Assembly (NCBI GenBank): GCA_029880325.1
Contig: JAOUOP010000007.1
Span: 114,712-178,711 of the forward strand
DNA: 64,000 nt
DNA from: Myxococcales bacterium
GTDB lineage: Bacteria > Myxococcota_A > Polyangia > Polyangiales > JAFGIB01
Reading direction: 5' to 3'
The notes under the pieces are model-generated. The model worked only from the letters and a program-made list of their open reading frames with translations. It was not told where the DNA came from and did no database searches. The position numbers and the translations under genes are program-made. Shown here one piece after another: positions 31,532 through 43,913 of this stretch (positions are counted from its first letter, which is position 1; each line of letters opens with the position of its first letter).

Positions 31532-32307
31532 GCCAGCAGCCGTTCTTTACCCGCGAGGGCGAGCTTTTCATTCCCCAACCGCCGTGCCGGGGGCCCTGGG
31601 ATCCAAAGTCCCTCAACGGCCGCGTGGTCGTAGCCCTGTGCGGCTTTCAGCTCGAGAACAGCCACGAACTCGACAACTACATGCCGGCGCGGCTCACGGT
31701 CGACATGTACCGCCTACCCGGCTTCGCCCCCATCGAAGTTCGGACCCGCATCGTGCGGGACGGCAAGCGCATCAAGGTCATCGACGCCGAGCTGATCTCC
31801 GAAGGCGTCTCCTACGCCCGCGCCACCTCCCAGTGGCTTCTGCGCGGCGAAAATCCCGACAGCAAGGTCTGGAGTCCGCCGAATTGGGATGCGCCCCCGC
31901 CCGAAGAGCTGCCGGAGCGCGCCGGCGCCATGGGTTCGATGCAGGTCCGGCCCATTGCGGGCGCCATGGGCACCCTGGGCAAGAAGCAGCTGTGGATGCG
32001 CGAGACCCGCGAGCTGGTCGGCGGTGTGCCGCTTTCGCCCTTCATGTGGGCTGCGATTCCCGCGGACCTGGCCAATCCCTATTCCAACAGCGGCGACAGG
32101 GGCCTGGCCTACATCAACTCCGACGTAACGCTCTACCTGCACCGACTTCCGGTCGACGCCTGGATCGGTATGGAAGTGGTCAACCACCAGGCCACCGACG
32201 GCGTCGCCATCGGTCAGGTCGCACTCTACGACCGAAAGGGCGCCATTGGCACAAGCTCGGTCTGTGGGCCGGGCCAACGCCGCATGGCGGGGCGGCCGAA
32301 GTCATAG
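31528..32307 (+). CDS. Acyl-CoA thioesterase-like (double hot-dog) protein
   Basis: 259 residues. The pattern ARLTVDMYRLPGFAPIEVRT, RIVRDGKRIKVIDAELIS, then VSYARATSQWLL is the tandem hot-dog core of the TesB-like/4HBT_3 thioesterases; the second half has LTLYLHRLPVDAW-like strands (VTLYLHRLPVDAWIGMEV). It would hydrolyse acyl-CoA in the cytoplasm; chain-length preference is unknown. Coupled to the oxidoreductase gene upstream, which suggests the pair handles one lipid-derived or xenobiotic acyl-CoA. Confidence 0.75.
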   Translation: MSQQPFFTREGELFIPQPPCRGPWDPKSLNGRVVVALCGFQLENSHELDNYMPARLTVDMYRLPGFAPIEVRTRIVRDGKRIKVIDAELISEGVSYARATSQWLLRGENPDSKVWSPPNWDAPPPEELPERAGAMGSMQVRPIAGAMGTLGKKQLWMRETRELVGGVPLSPFMWAAIPADLANPYSNSGDRGLAYINSDVTLYLHRLPVDAWIGMEVVNHQATDGVAIGQVALYDRKGAIGTSSVCGPGQRRMAGRPKS

Positions 32308-32318
32308 GAGCCGCCGCG

Positions 32319-36302
<3,984 letters not shown>

Positions 36303-36733
36303 GGCTAAGCGAAAAGGCGTGTGCGTCGGCCCGCGCGGGGACGTGAGTTCTCTTGGGATCGTGCGATCGCCGCGTTTGACGATCCCCCGGATGGAAACGC
36401 GCTCGGAGCCGATTTTCTTGCGTTGAGCGTGGTAAGGCGGAGGGCCTCCGAATTGCAGTCGCCGCAGTCTTGCATAGATCGCGCTTCGAGAGAGCAGTCA
36501 TGTGACCACTGCACTCGACGTTCCTGCCCGTGACAGCGACTAGTATACGTTCGGCGCGCAGCTTGGTCGACCAATGGTGGGCATGCGGAGGGGGTGTGCG
36601 TGCGTGTGTGGAGTTCCCTGGCACTCACAACCTGCGTGCTCGTTTCGACGCAGAAGCGTCGCGCGGCTTTGCTGCAAGCTGATGTCGCTTGATCGGAGCG
36701 GATATCCGACAGGTACGGGAATGGCCGTGGGCA
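36303..36733. other. Intergenic region between kinase and transposase remnant
   Basis: 431 bases. I see no convincing gene. It should hold the promoter of the kinase on the minus strand. The only palindrome of note is CGGATATCCG at about 36700. The stretch is less GC-rich and less coding-like than the neighbours, and it includes a GT-rich patch near 36595-36612. Confidence 0.4.
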
Positions 36734-37516
36734 TCATACCTGTGCATCGCCCGCGGTGACGCCCAAAGGTCGTCCGTGGGAACGTGACGCCAGAGCGTTC
36801 TGAGGCACCTCCTGTTCGCGCCAAGGGTTCCCTCCCCCGGCGAGTTTACGAGCTGACGACAGGCCTCCTCTCGGCCTACGTGATGCGGACCTCAGGCAGG
36901 TGAAAGGCGGGGCTACATCGAGCTGCGATCGCACCTTCGAGTTCGAGTGCCCGCGCAAGCGGGCCAAGGGCTCGTCTGAAATGATTCTGCGCCGGCGATC
37001 CCCGGGCTTGGACGCGCTTCGAGCGCCCCCTGCCCGGCCATACGAGCCCGGTTGTATTGCGGCCGGAGCAACAGCCGTACGCTCGCGAGCGCGGCGACTC
37101 CAGCGGCCTCCCAGCCAGCCAGCCAGCTTCCAGGACGTTTCGATCAGGTGCAGGTGGTTGCTCATCACGACCAGGGCGTAGACCTTGACCTCGCAGTGCT
37201 TTTGGGCGCGGGCCAGGGCGCTGCCGATAAGACCGCGGGCCATGCGCCGGGCGTCTTCGAGGGTGAGCTTGGGTTGGTTCGGGCCGCTCTGGGCATTGGC
37301 GCGCTCGACCAGCTTGCCGAGGCGCTTGTCCAGGTGGCGCATCATGGCCTTGGCGGCGCGGCGGGCCTTGTGGTTGGGGGGCTCGATGGCGCTGGTGAGG
37401 ATGGGGTGCAGCCAGAAGCGCCCCTCGATGATGCGGCAGGTGACAAACCACAGATGATCGTTGGACTCCCTGCGCAGGGGTCTCGCGCGCTTGGGGGGCT
37501 TGGGCGCGGCGTTCAT
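36734..37516 (-). pseudogene. Remnant of a REP-associated (Y1/HUH) transposase
   Basis: The N-terminal 130 residues (about 37130-37516) fit Y1 transposases of the REP-associated type: SNDHLWFVTCRIIEGRFWL, LTLEDARRMARGLIGSALARA, and the HUH motif SNHLHLIE. After SNHLHLIETSWKLAG the frame passes through a GCCA-rich stretch (37103-37120) and the rest is Arg/Ser-rich sequence without the conserved Tyr helix, so the catalytic tyrosine part is lost; the frame stays open to 36734 only by chance. No intact terminal structures are seen. Confidence 0.6.
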
Positions 37517-37560
37517 GCAGGATGTATCGGCCAGTGGCCCCGGCCGGCTGCGTCGAACGG

Positions 37561-37590
37561 CGAGAAAAAACGTCCCGAGAAAAAACGTCC
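37561..37590. repeat. Two tandem copies of a 15-bp repeat
   Basis: CGAGAAAAAACGTCC occurs twice back to back at 37561-37575 and 37576-37590. The A-runs are unusual for this genome. It lies between the transposase remnant and the end of the ABC exporter gene, so it may be a trace of the mobile element's terminal structure or a slippage product. Confidence 0.8.
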
Positions 37591-37650
37591 TGGCAGCTTT
37601 TTGGGGGCTCGGGTGGCCGGGAGGCGCTTGGGCCGGTGCGCCGTCGCAGA

Positions 37651-39543
37651 TTAGGTCGGCAGAACCCCGCCCTCGCCGAACTGCAGCCGGTGCAGTTTGG
37701 CGTAGATCTCCCCCCGCTCGAGCAACTCTTCGTGGGTGCCCTGTTCGGCGATGCGGCCTTTGTGCAGGACCAGGATGCGGTCGGCGCGGCGGATGGTGGA
37801 GAGGCGGTGGGCGACGACGAGGGCTGTGCGTTCACGCAGGACTTCGGCGACGGCAGCCTGCAGGCGGGCTTCGGTTTCGCTGTCGACGTTGGCGGTGGCT
37901 TCGTCGAGGATGAGAAAGGGGGCATCCCGGTAGAGCGCACGCGCGAAGGCGATCAGTTGGCGCTCGCCAGCGCTGAAGTTGGCGCCACGCTCGTCGACTT
38001 TTGCCCGAAGGCCGCCCGGTCGGGCCTCGACCAGCCCAAGCCCCCCCACGCGCTCGAGGGCCTTGCGCACGCGCGCTTCGTCCCAGTCGCTGCTGAGGGC
38101 GACGTTTTCGGCGACACTGCCGGCCAAAAGGAAGACGTCCTGCTGGACCAGCGAGAAGGCACCGCGCAAGTCGCGCAGGGATAGCTCGCGCAGGTCGCGG
38201 CCAGCGATGCGGATGCTGCCTTGGTCGGTTTCATAGAGCCGCAGGAGCAGTGCGATCAGGGTCGATTTGCCTGCGCCCGTGGCCCCCACGATGGCCACGT
38301 TTTCCCCCGGCGCGATGACCAGGTCGAAGTCGCGCACCACTGGCGTGTCCGGCCGGTAGCCAAAGCTGACGCCAGACAGCTCGATGGAGGCTTGGGCTCG
38401 GTCGATGAATACGCCGTCCCGACCTCCCCCCCCGTCACCCTCCAGTTCGTCGACGTCGAGGAATCCGAAAACACGCTCGGCCGATGCAAAGGCCGACTGG
38501 ATCAGGGTGTACTTGGTCGAGAGGTCCCGAATCGGCACGAAGAACTGCTGGATGTACTGGTAAAAGGCAACCACCGTGCCCACATAGGCCATCGCCGCCG
38601 TGGAGTCTTTGAGCAGGCCCACACGCACGCCCGCGAACCAGAGCACGATGGCCATGCAGCTGGCCGACACCGCTTCGACCACGGAGTAAAGCGTGGCGTC
38701 GAGCTTGATCGAGCGATGGTTGGCCCTGCGGTAGGCGTCGTTGATTTCGCGATAGTGCTCGGCCGCCGGCTGTTCGCGCCCAAAGGCCTGCACCACTTGC
38801 ATGCCCTGGACCTGCTCCGACAGGTAGGCGTTGAGTTCGGCGATGCGCGTGCGAATGTCGCGGTAGGCCTCGCGCGCGTAGCGCCGGATGATTTCCACCG
38901 CGGCCGCCAGAGGCGGCAGCACCGCGAAAATTACCAGCGACAACTTCCAGTCGAGCGAGAGCATGACCGCGACGATGCCCACCAGCATCACGATATCAGC
39001 CACAGCCATTACGGCTCCCGATGAAAAGAGTTCGCCCAGGGAGTCGACGTCGTTGGTGATGCGCGTGAGCACGCGGCCGATGGGCGTACGATCGAAGTAG
39101 CTCACGCGCATGCGTTGGGCGTGACCGAAGACCCGACGCCTCAAGTCCGCCATGGCGCGCTGGCCCGCCAGCTGCATGGTGTAGTTCTGCACGAAGCGCA
39201 GCAGAAACTCGAAGAGTACCGCTCCGGCGTAGGCGATGATCAGGAACGACCACAGGGCGTCGTCGTGCTCGACCAGCACGGAGTCGATGGTGCGCTTGAC
39301 CAGGTAGGGCTGGGCGAGCGTGGCCAGCGATGTCAGCGGAATCGTAAGCAGACTCACAAACATCAGGCCGCCGTGGGGCCTGAGGTGCGGCCAAAGGCGC
39401 TTGGCCAGACGCAGGTCGAGCCCGGCTTCGGTTCCTGCCTGAACCGGAGCCACGCTCTCCCCCGCGCCGGCGCGTTGGCTTTCGCTCGCCTGGGTCCGCT
39501 CTGCGGGCTTCGGGTCACACTCGGCCGTCGACGACTCGCTCAT
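37651..39543 (-). CDS. ABC exporter half with canonical ATP site (heterodimer partner 2)
   Basis: 630 residues. A charged, Ala/Ser-rich N-terminus (about 1-50), then six membrane helices (about 70-350) and an ATPase domain (about 400-625): Walker A VGATGAGKST, signature FSAGERQL (not the usual LSGGQ), Walker B LILDEATANVD with catalytic Glu, and H-loop VVAHRLST. The signature is degenerate but the Walker B and His are intact. It overlaps the partner gene by 4 bp (ATGA at 39540-39543). Pairs like this (SmdAB/MdlAB, TmrAB, LmrCD) export lipids, peptides or drugs; substrate unknown. Confidence 0.93.
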   Translation of the reverse strand: MSESSTAECDPKPAERTQASESQRAGAGESVAPVQAGTEAGLDLRLAKRLWPHLRPHGGLMFVSLLTIPLTSLATLAQPYLVKRTIDSVLVEHDDALWSFLIIAYAGAVLFEFLLRFVQNYTMQLAGQRAMADLRRRVFGHAQRMRVSYFDRTPIGRVLTRITNDVDSLGELFSSGAVMAVADIVMLVGIVAVMLSLDWKLSLVIFAVLPPLAAAVEIIRRYAREAYRDIRTRIAELNAYLSEQVQGMQVVQAFGREQPAAEHYREINDAYRRANHRSIKLDATLYSVVEAVSASCMAIVLWFAGVRVGLLKDSTAAMAYVGTVVAFYQYIQQFFVPIRDLSTKYTLIQSAFASAERVFGFLDVDELEGDGGGGRDGVFIDRAQASIELSGVSFGYRPDTPVVRDFDLVIAPGENVAIVGATGAGKSTLIALLLRLYETDQGSIRIAGRDLRELSLRDLRGAFSLVQQDVFLLAGSVAENVALSSDWDEARVRKALERVGGLGLVEARPGGLRAKVDERGANFSAGERQLIAFARALYRDAPFLILDEATANVDSETEARLQAAVAEVLRERTALVVAHRLSTIRRADRILVLHKGRIAEQGTHEELLERGEIYAKLHRLQFGEGGVLPT

Positions 39544-41327
39544 AGGTCGCGCAGCTCCGCTTCGAGTCGTTGACGCGCGGCCAGCCGCGCGTAGAGGCCG
39601 TCGGCACGCACCAGTTCCGCGTGGCTGCCCCGCTGCACCACACGTCCCTCGTCGAGCACGATCACGCGCTCGCAACGGGCCGCCGCCGCCACCCGGTTGG
39701 TGATCAGCACCACCGTACGGTCGCGGCCGGCGCGCTCCAGGGCCTCCAGGATCTTGGCTTCGGTCTTGGCGTCGACGGCGCTCAGGGGATCGTCCATCAC
39801 CAACACCCGCGGGCGGTTCAGCAGCGCCCGCGCCAGGGCGATGCGCTGCTTCTGGCCCCCCGACAGCTGCACCCCGCGTTCGCCGACCACCGTCCCCATG
39901 CCGTCGGGCAGGCTTTCGATCTCGTCGAGCACGGCGACCTGGGCCGCGGCGTCGCGGATCTCGGCCATGGCCTCGGGCGTATCGGGGTCGTCGAAGCGGT
40001 AGCCGATGTTGTGGGCGATGGTGTCGGAAAACAGGAACGGATCCTGCTGCGCGAAGCCAACCGCGCGCCTGAGGGGCCTGAGCTGCAGCTCCGTGATGTC
40101 GTCGCCGTCGACGAAGACGGTGCCCGGCGGCGTGGGCAGGAGCCGCGGCAGCAGCGCCGCCAGCGTGCTCTTGCCGCTGCCGGTGCGCCCCACGACGGCT
40201 AGCGAGCTACCCGCTTCGAGTTCGAGCGACACCCCATCGAGCACCTTGCGACCATCGTAGGCGTAGCTGAGCTCGTCGAGCCTCAGCGCGCCCTCTTGCC
40301 CCGGTGGCCGCGCCCCGGCCTGTTCCTGCACCTCGGGCACCGCATCCAGGATCTCCAGCACGCGCGCGTACGATGCCCGCCCACGCTGGACCACCGCCAG
40401 GATGTAGCCAAGGCCCATGGTGGGCCACTTCAAGGCCTCGCTGTAGGCGACGAAGGCCACCAGCTCGCCCACGCTCAGCAGCTCACCCTGCACCATTTGC
40501 GTGCCCTTCCACAGCACCATCAGCGTGCCCAGGGAGCTGACGCCGATCAGCAGCGGCCACATCAGTCCGCGCACGACGACCAGCGCCATGTTCGTGCGCA
40601 GGGCCTCTTCGTTGGCCTGCTCGAAGCGCCGGTATTGCTCGCGCTCGGCGGCGTAGGCCCGGATCAGGCGAATCCCGCTCAGCGTTTCCTGAACGCGTCC
40701 CGAGAGTTCACCCAGGGCTTCCTGGGACTGACGACTTTTGGTGTAGGTGACGCGCCCCACCCAGCGGCCACAGGCGATCAGCAGTGGATAGGGCAGCAGC
40801 GCCCATCCCGTCAGCGCCGGCGACATGCCGAGCATGAAAGTCAGGGCCACGGCGTAGGCCAACGTGGAGTTGACCAAATTAAGCAACCCGAAACCGAAGA
40901 AGGCGCGCACCTGGGCCAGGTCGTTGATCGCCCGGCTCATGGTCTCGCCCGTGGGCATCCGCTGAAAGAATGCCGGGCCGAGTTTTTGCAGCTGGGCGAG
41001 CAGCGCGTCGCGCAGGTCGAATTCGATGTCGCGGGCGACGTTGAAGATACGAATACGCGAGTAGGTGCGCACCAGGGCCATTCCCGCAGCCAGGCCGACG
41101 ACCCCGAGCGCATAGCCCTGCACCACCGTGACCTGCCCGACCGTCAGCGCGTCGACGGCGCCCTTGAGCAGCATCGGAATCGATTTGTCCAGGGCGTTGG
41201 TGAGCAGGAGCAGGACGAGCCCCTGCAACAGCTGGGCACGGTAGGGGGCCGCCCGCCGCAGCATGGGGCCGAAGGGTACGGCGGCCGGCTCGGCGTTTTG
41301 CGACTCTTCGGATGGGGGACGGCTCAT
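39540..41327 (-). CDS. ABC exporter half with degenerate ATP site (heterodimer partner 1)
   Basis: 595 residues; six membrane helices (about 35-320) and an ATPase domain (about 345-590). Walker A VGRTGSGKST and signature LSGGQKQR are canonical. Walker B ends VMDDPLSAVD with Asp in place of the catalytic Glu, and the H-loop reads LITNRVAA with Asn instead of His. In the dimer the defective Walker B/H-loop pairs with the poor signature of the other half, giving one silent site, and the good signature here serves the intact site of the partner. The pattern is self-consistent and strongly supports a heterodimer. Confidence 0.93.
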   Translation of the reverse strand: MSRPPSEESQNAEPAAVPFGPMLRRAAPYRAQLLQGLVLLLLTNALDKSIPMLLKGAVDALTVGQVTVVQGYALGVVGLAAGMALVRTYSRIRIFNVARDIEFDLRDALLAQLQKLGPAFFQRMPTGETMSRAINDLAQVRAFFGFGLLNLVNSTLAYAVALTFMLGMSPALTGWALLPYPLLIACGRWVGRVTYTKSRQSQEALGELSGRVQETLSGIRLIRAYAAEREQYRRFEQANEEALRTNMALVVVRGLMWPLLIGVSSLGTLMVLWKGTQMVQGELLSVGELVAFVAYSEALKWPTMGLGYILAVVQRGRASYARVLEILDAVPEVQEQAGARPPGQEGALRLDELSYAYDGRKVLDGVSLELEAGSSLAVVGRTGSGKSTLAALLPRLLPTPPGTVFVDGDDITELQLRPLRRAVGFAQQDPFLFSDTIAHNIGYRFDDPDTPEAMAEIRDAAAQVAVLDEIESLPDGMGTVVGERGVQLSGGQKQRIALARALLNRPRVLVMDDPLSAVDAKTEAKILEALERAGRDRTVVLITNRVAAAARCERVIVLDEGRVVQRGSHAELVRADGLYARLAARQRLEAELRDL

Positions 41328-41402
41328 GGGGCACTCGGTGGTCGGCGCTGGCGACGCAGCGCTACGCCGCGGCGACAGTGGAGGTTGCTCGCTGCGGCGG
41401 CG

Positions 41403-42215
41403 CTACGCGCCCTGCCCCGCTTCGCTGGTACGCAGGGCCCCAAGCGCACGACGGGCCGGCCGCGGCAGTCGCAGGTAGGGGCACAGGAGCCGCACGCCCA
41501 CGTAGAACGGCAGCGTATCGGCCAGAGCGACCACCAGCTTGAAGGTGTAGCCGGCGGAGATGAAGGTGAAGAGCTGGGGCCACAGCGCCGCTTCGGCGTC
41601 GATGGGCAGGGCGTGAGCGTAGAAGTGCGTGATCAGGATCACCGCCACCGTATCGACCAGCTGACTGACCAGGGTGGAGCCGTTGTTGCGCAGCCACAGG
41701 TGGCGCCCACCGGTAAGTCGCTTCCAGAAATGAAAGACCTGCACATCCACCAGCTGCGCCACCAAATAGGCGATCATCGAAGCGGTGACGGCGCCGAAGG
41801 CCAGCGTGCGCAGCTGGAAGAAGACCCCGTCTGGCGCCTCGCCGGGCGGCCCCGGCAGCGCACCGCCGATGGCGATGATCAGCATCACCCAGAGGTTGAG
41901 CACGAGCCCCATCCACACCACCTGGTTGGCCCGCCGCTTGCCGTAGAGTTCGGAGATAAAGTCCGTGCACAAAAATGTCACCGGATAGGGCAGCACCCCC
42001 ACCGCCAGCGGCATTGGAACCGTGCCGATGCCCGGCAACTCGAACGAGAGATCGATGAAGCGCGTGATGCCGAGGATGTTCAGCATCGCCAGGGTGCCGA
42101 GGAAGATGCCCGAGAGCACCAGGAAGACCTTCTCGCGCCGCTCGTAGAGTTCGGCGTCAGAAAGCGCGGGCAGGCCCTCGTAGGCCTCTTGTTGGCTCGG
42201 CAGCAGGTGCTCCAT
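41403..42215 (-). CDS. yhhQ: Queuosine precursor transporter (DUF165/YhhQ family)
   Basis: 270 residues from the ATG at 42215 (a TTG at 42236 would add seven). Six or so membrane helices and the family signature: VLSGIFLGTLAMLNILGITR, the CTDFISELYGKRRANQVVW loop, QLVDVQVFHFWKRLTGG and LRNNGSTLVSQLVDT. Members import the 7-deazaguanine precursors preQ0/preQ1 for tRNA queuosine. No other queuosine genes are in view. The start lies 25 bp from a perfect 36-bp inverted repeat, so a structured leader may affect its expression. Confidence 0.92.
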   Translation of the reverse strand: MEHLLPSQQEAYEGLPALSDAELYERREKVFLVLSGIFLGTLAMLNILGITRFIDLSFELPGIGTVPMPLAVGVLPYPVTFLCTDFISELYGKRRANQVVWMGLVLNLWVMLIIAIGGALPGPPGEAPDGVFFQLRTLAFGAVTASMIAYLVAQLVDVQVFHFWKRLTGGRHLWLRNNGSTLVSQLVDTVAVILITHFYAHALPIDAEAALWPQLFTFISAGYTFKLVVALADTLPFYVGVRLLCPYLRLPRPARRALGALRTSEAGQGA

Positions 42216-42239
42216 CGCCCCGGCAGCATACGCCAAGGG

Positions 42240-42323
42240 TCAGCGCAGCAGAAAGTCATCCATTGGGTGCGCGCCGACAGGCACCCTGGCGCGCACCCAA
42301 TGGATGACTTTCTGCTGCGCTGA
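42240..42323. repeat. Perfect 36-bp inverted repeat with 12-nt spacer
   Basis: Arms 42240-42275 and 42288-42323 are exact reverse complements, separated by 12 nt. It lies in the 150-bp gap between the stop of the upstream membrane-protein gene (42366) and the transporter start (42215) on the same strand. The transcript would form a 36-bp hairpin. No T-run follows in either direction, so it is not a typical intrinsic terminator. Reading each arm outward from the centre gives the same short string ATGGATGACTTT... ending in a stop, consistent with inverted duplication. Confidence 0.9.
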
Positions 42324-42365
42324 TTCCAGAGGACGATCGGCGTCAGGGCGCCAGAATTCCGCCGC

Positions 42366-43913
42366 TCATCGCTCGAGCACGAGCACGCTGGCGCTGCCGC
42401 CGACGAGATCGAGCGGATGGTCGCACTCGGGCGCGCTGAAGCCCACCGCGCGGACGGGACCGATGAGCACACGCACCTCTCCGCCATCGAGCTCGGCCTC
42501 TTCGCCAGCCTGCAGCGCTTGCTCGCGGCCGCGCAGCTCGACCACGAGGGGCCGAACGTAGGCACCGCAAGCGTCTAGCTCACCGAAGCAATCGGCCGCC
42601 GCAAGGCCGCCCACTGGACCGTCGGGATCGAAGTCGGCGGTGTCGACCTCGAGGGTCAGCCGCACCTCGGGCTCCAGTTCCACCAGCCGCGTGATGCGCA
42701 GGCGCCGCCCGCCATCACCGGTAGGGGTTTCCACCACCGACAGCAAATCGCCGGGCTCGAAGGGCAAGGCCCACTCGGGCACGCATAGCTGCAGGGTTTC
42801 GACGGTGGGATCCGACGAAGGCTCGAAGAGATCGAGCAGCAGACAGCCCTCGTCGTCGGAGCGCAGCTCGTCGAGTTCGAAAAAGCCCTGGGGCTGCGAC
42901 AGGGCCGACCAGCCCAGCGAGTGCTCCACCTGCGGCGTCTCGCAGGTGGGCCCCTCCGCGGCGTCGTCCAGGGCAAACTCCCGCAGGTCGTCGCCGATGG
43001 TCCACTTGAAAGCGCCCGGTTCACCCTCGACGACGACGCGGCGATCGAGGCGCCGTCGATCGGTCTCGGGCACGAAGCTGTCGATCTCATCCAGATCGCG
43101 CCAGAAGATCAGGCGCTCGTCGCCGTCGGGAAGCACCAACCAGGCCGCGCCGCAGCGACCGCCCTCGCCTTCTCCGTCTGCGCCCACGCCCGTGCTCAGC
43201 GCGACGCGCTCGCCGCTGTCGACGATCAGCTCGCGGCGCGTGCCGAAGGCGTGCTCACTCAAGATCCCCACCCGATCGTCGCGGTAAAGACGGCAGCCCC
43301 CGGCGCCGTTGGTGGAAGCCACCATCACGATCAGTGCCTGCTCGCCGGCGTTTTCCAGACGCGGCCCGTGATTGGGCGCGGCGTCGTCTTCGTCGCCCTT
43401 GCTGTCAAAGAGCGAGGTCGCCAAACAGGCGCAAGCCGCCAGGCCGACGCCGACGCGCTCGAATATCGGTCGCAGACGACGCCCGGTGCGGGCGAAGGCG
43501 GGACGACACAGGGGCGCCGCCAGCAGCAGAGACGGAAGGGCCAGCAGGTCTTTGGCATCGCAGACCACGCGCGCCGACAGGCCAAGCGCGGCGTACAGCA
43601 GCTCCAGCTGCGCCGCGGCCACCGGCCACAGGTTCACAAGCGCGAGCGCACCGCCACTGAGCGCGAGAGCTGCCGGACGACTCCAGGCGCGACGTGCGTC
43701 AAATGCCAGGCACAGAAGCGGCGGCAGCACGATGAGCCCCAGCACATCGCTGAGCTTGCCCGTGAGTAGCGCCGGCAAAAGCCCCGCGCCCTTGAGCACG
43801 TGATCGTTGAGCAAAAGGCCGATGAGCGCCGCCCACCATAGCGGATGGGCGAAGGCCCGCGGGCGCCGCAGGCGACCCTCTGCCGGCCTCCCTCCCCGCG
43901 GCTCGGCGCTCAT
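42366..43913 (-). CDS. Membrane protein of unknown function
   Basis: 515 residues. Residues about 20-190 contain several hydrophobic helices with a conserved-looking loop (LNDHVLKGAGLLPALLTGKLSDVLG, which I have seen in myxobacterial hypothetical proteins, given here only in part). The rest is a soluble, acidic beta-rich region (about 200-515), probably periplasmic or outside, with many Asp/Glu. No enzyme motif seen. The ATG overlaps the stop of the upstream TPR gene by 4 bp, so it is coupled to it. Confidence 0.8.
   Translation of the reverse strand: MSAEPRGGRPAEGRLRRPRAFAHPLWWAALIGLLLNDHVLKGAGLLPALLTGKLSDVLGLIVLPPLLCLAFDARRAWSRPAALALSGGALALVNLWPVAAAQLELLYAALGLSARVVCDAKDLLALPSLLLAAPLCRPAFARTGRRLRPIFERVGVGLAACACLATSLFDSKGDEDDAAPNHGPRLENAGEQALIVMVASTNGAGGCRLYRDDRVGILSEHAFGTRRELIVDSGERVALSTGVGADGEGEGGRCGAAWLVLPDGDERLIFWRDLDEIDSFVPETDRRRLDRRVVVEGEPGAFKWTIGDDLREFALDDAAEGPTCETPQVEHSLGWSALSQPQGFFELDELRSDDEGCLLLDLFEPSSDPTVETLQLCVPEWALPFEPGDLLSVVETPTGDGGRRLRITRLVELEPEVRLTLEVDTADFDPDGPVGGLAAADCFGELDACGAYVRPLVVELRGREQALQAGEEAELDGGEVRVLIGPVRAVGFSAPECDHPLDLVGGSASVLVLER

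Noticed and set aside
40296..42323. 675-codon plus frame opposite the ABC exporter and transporter
   Set aside because: Gln/His/Arg-rich shadow of the minus-strand genes; it ends inside the perfect inverted repeat only by chance.
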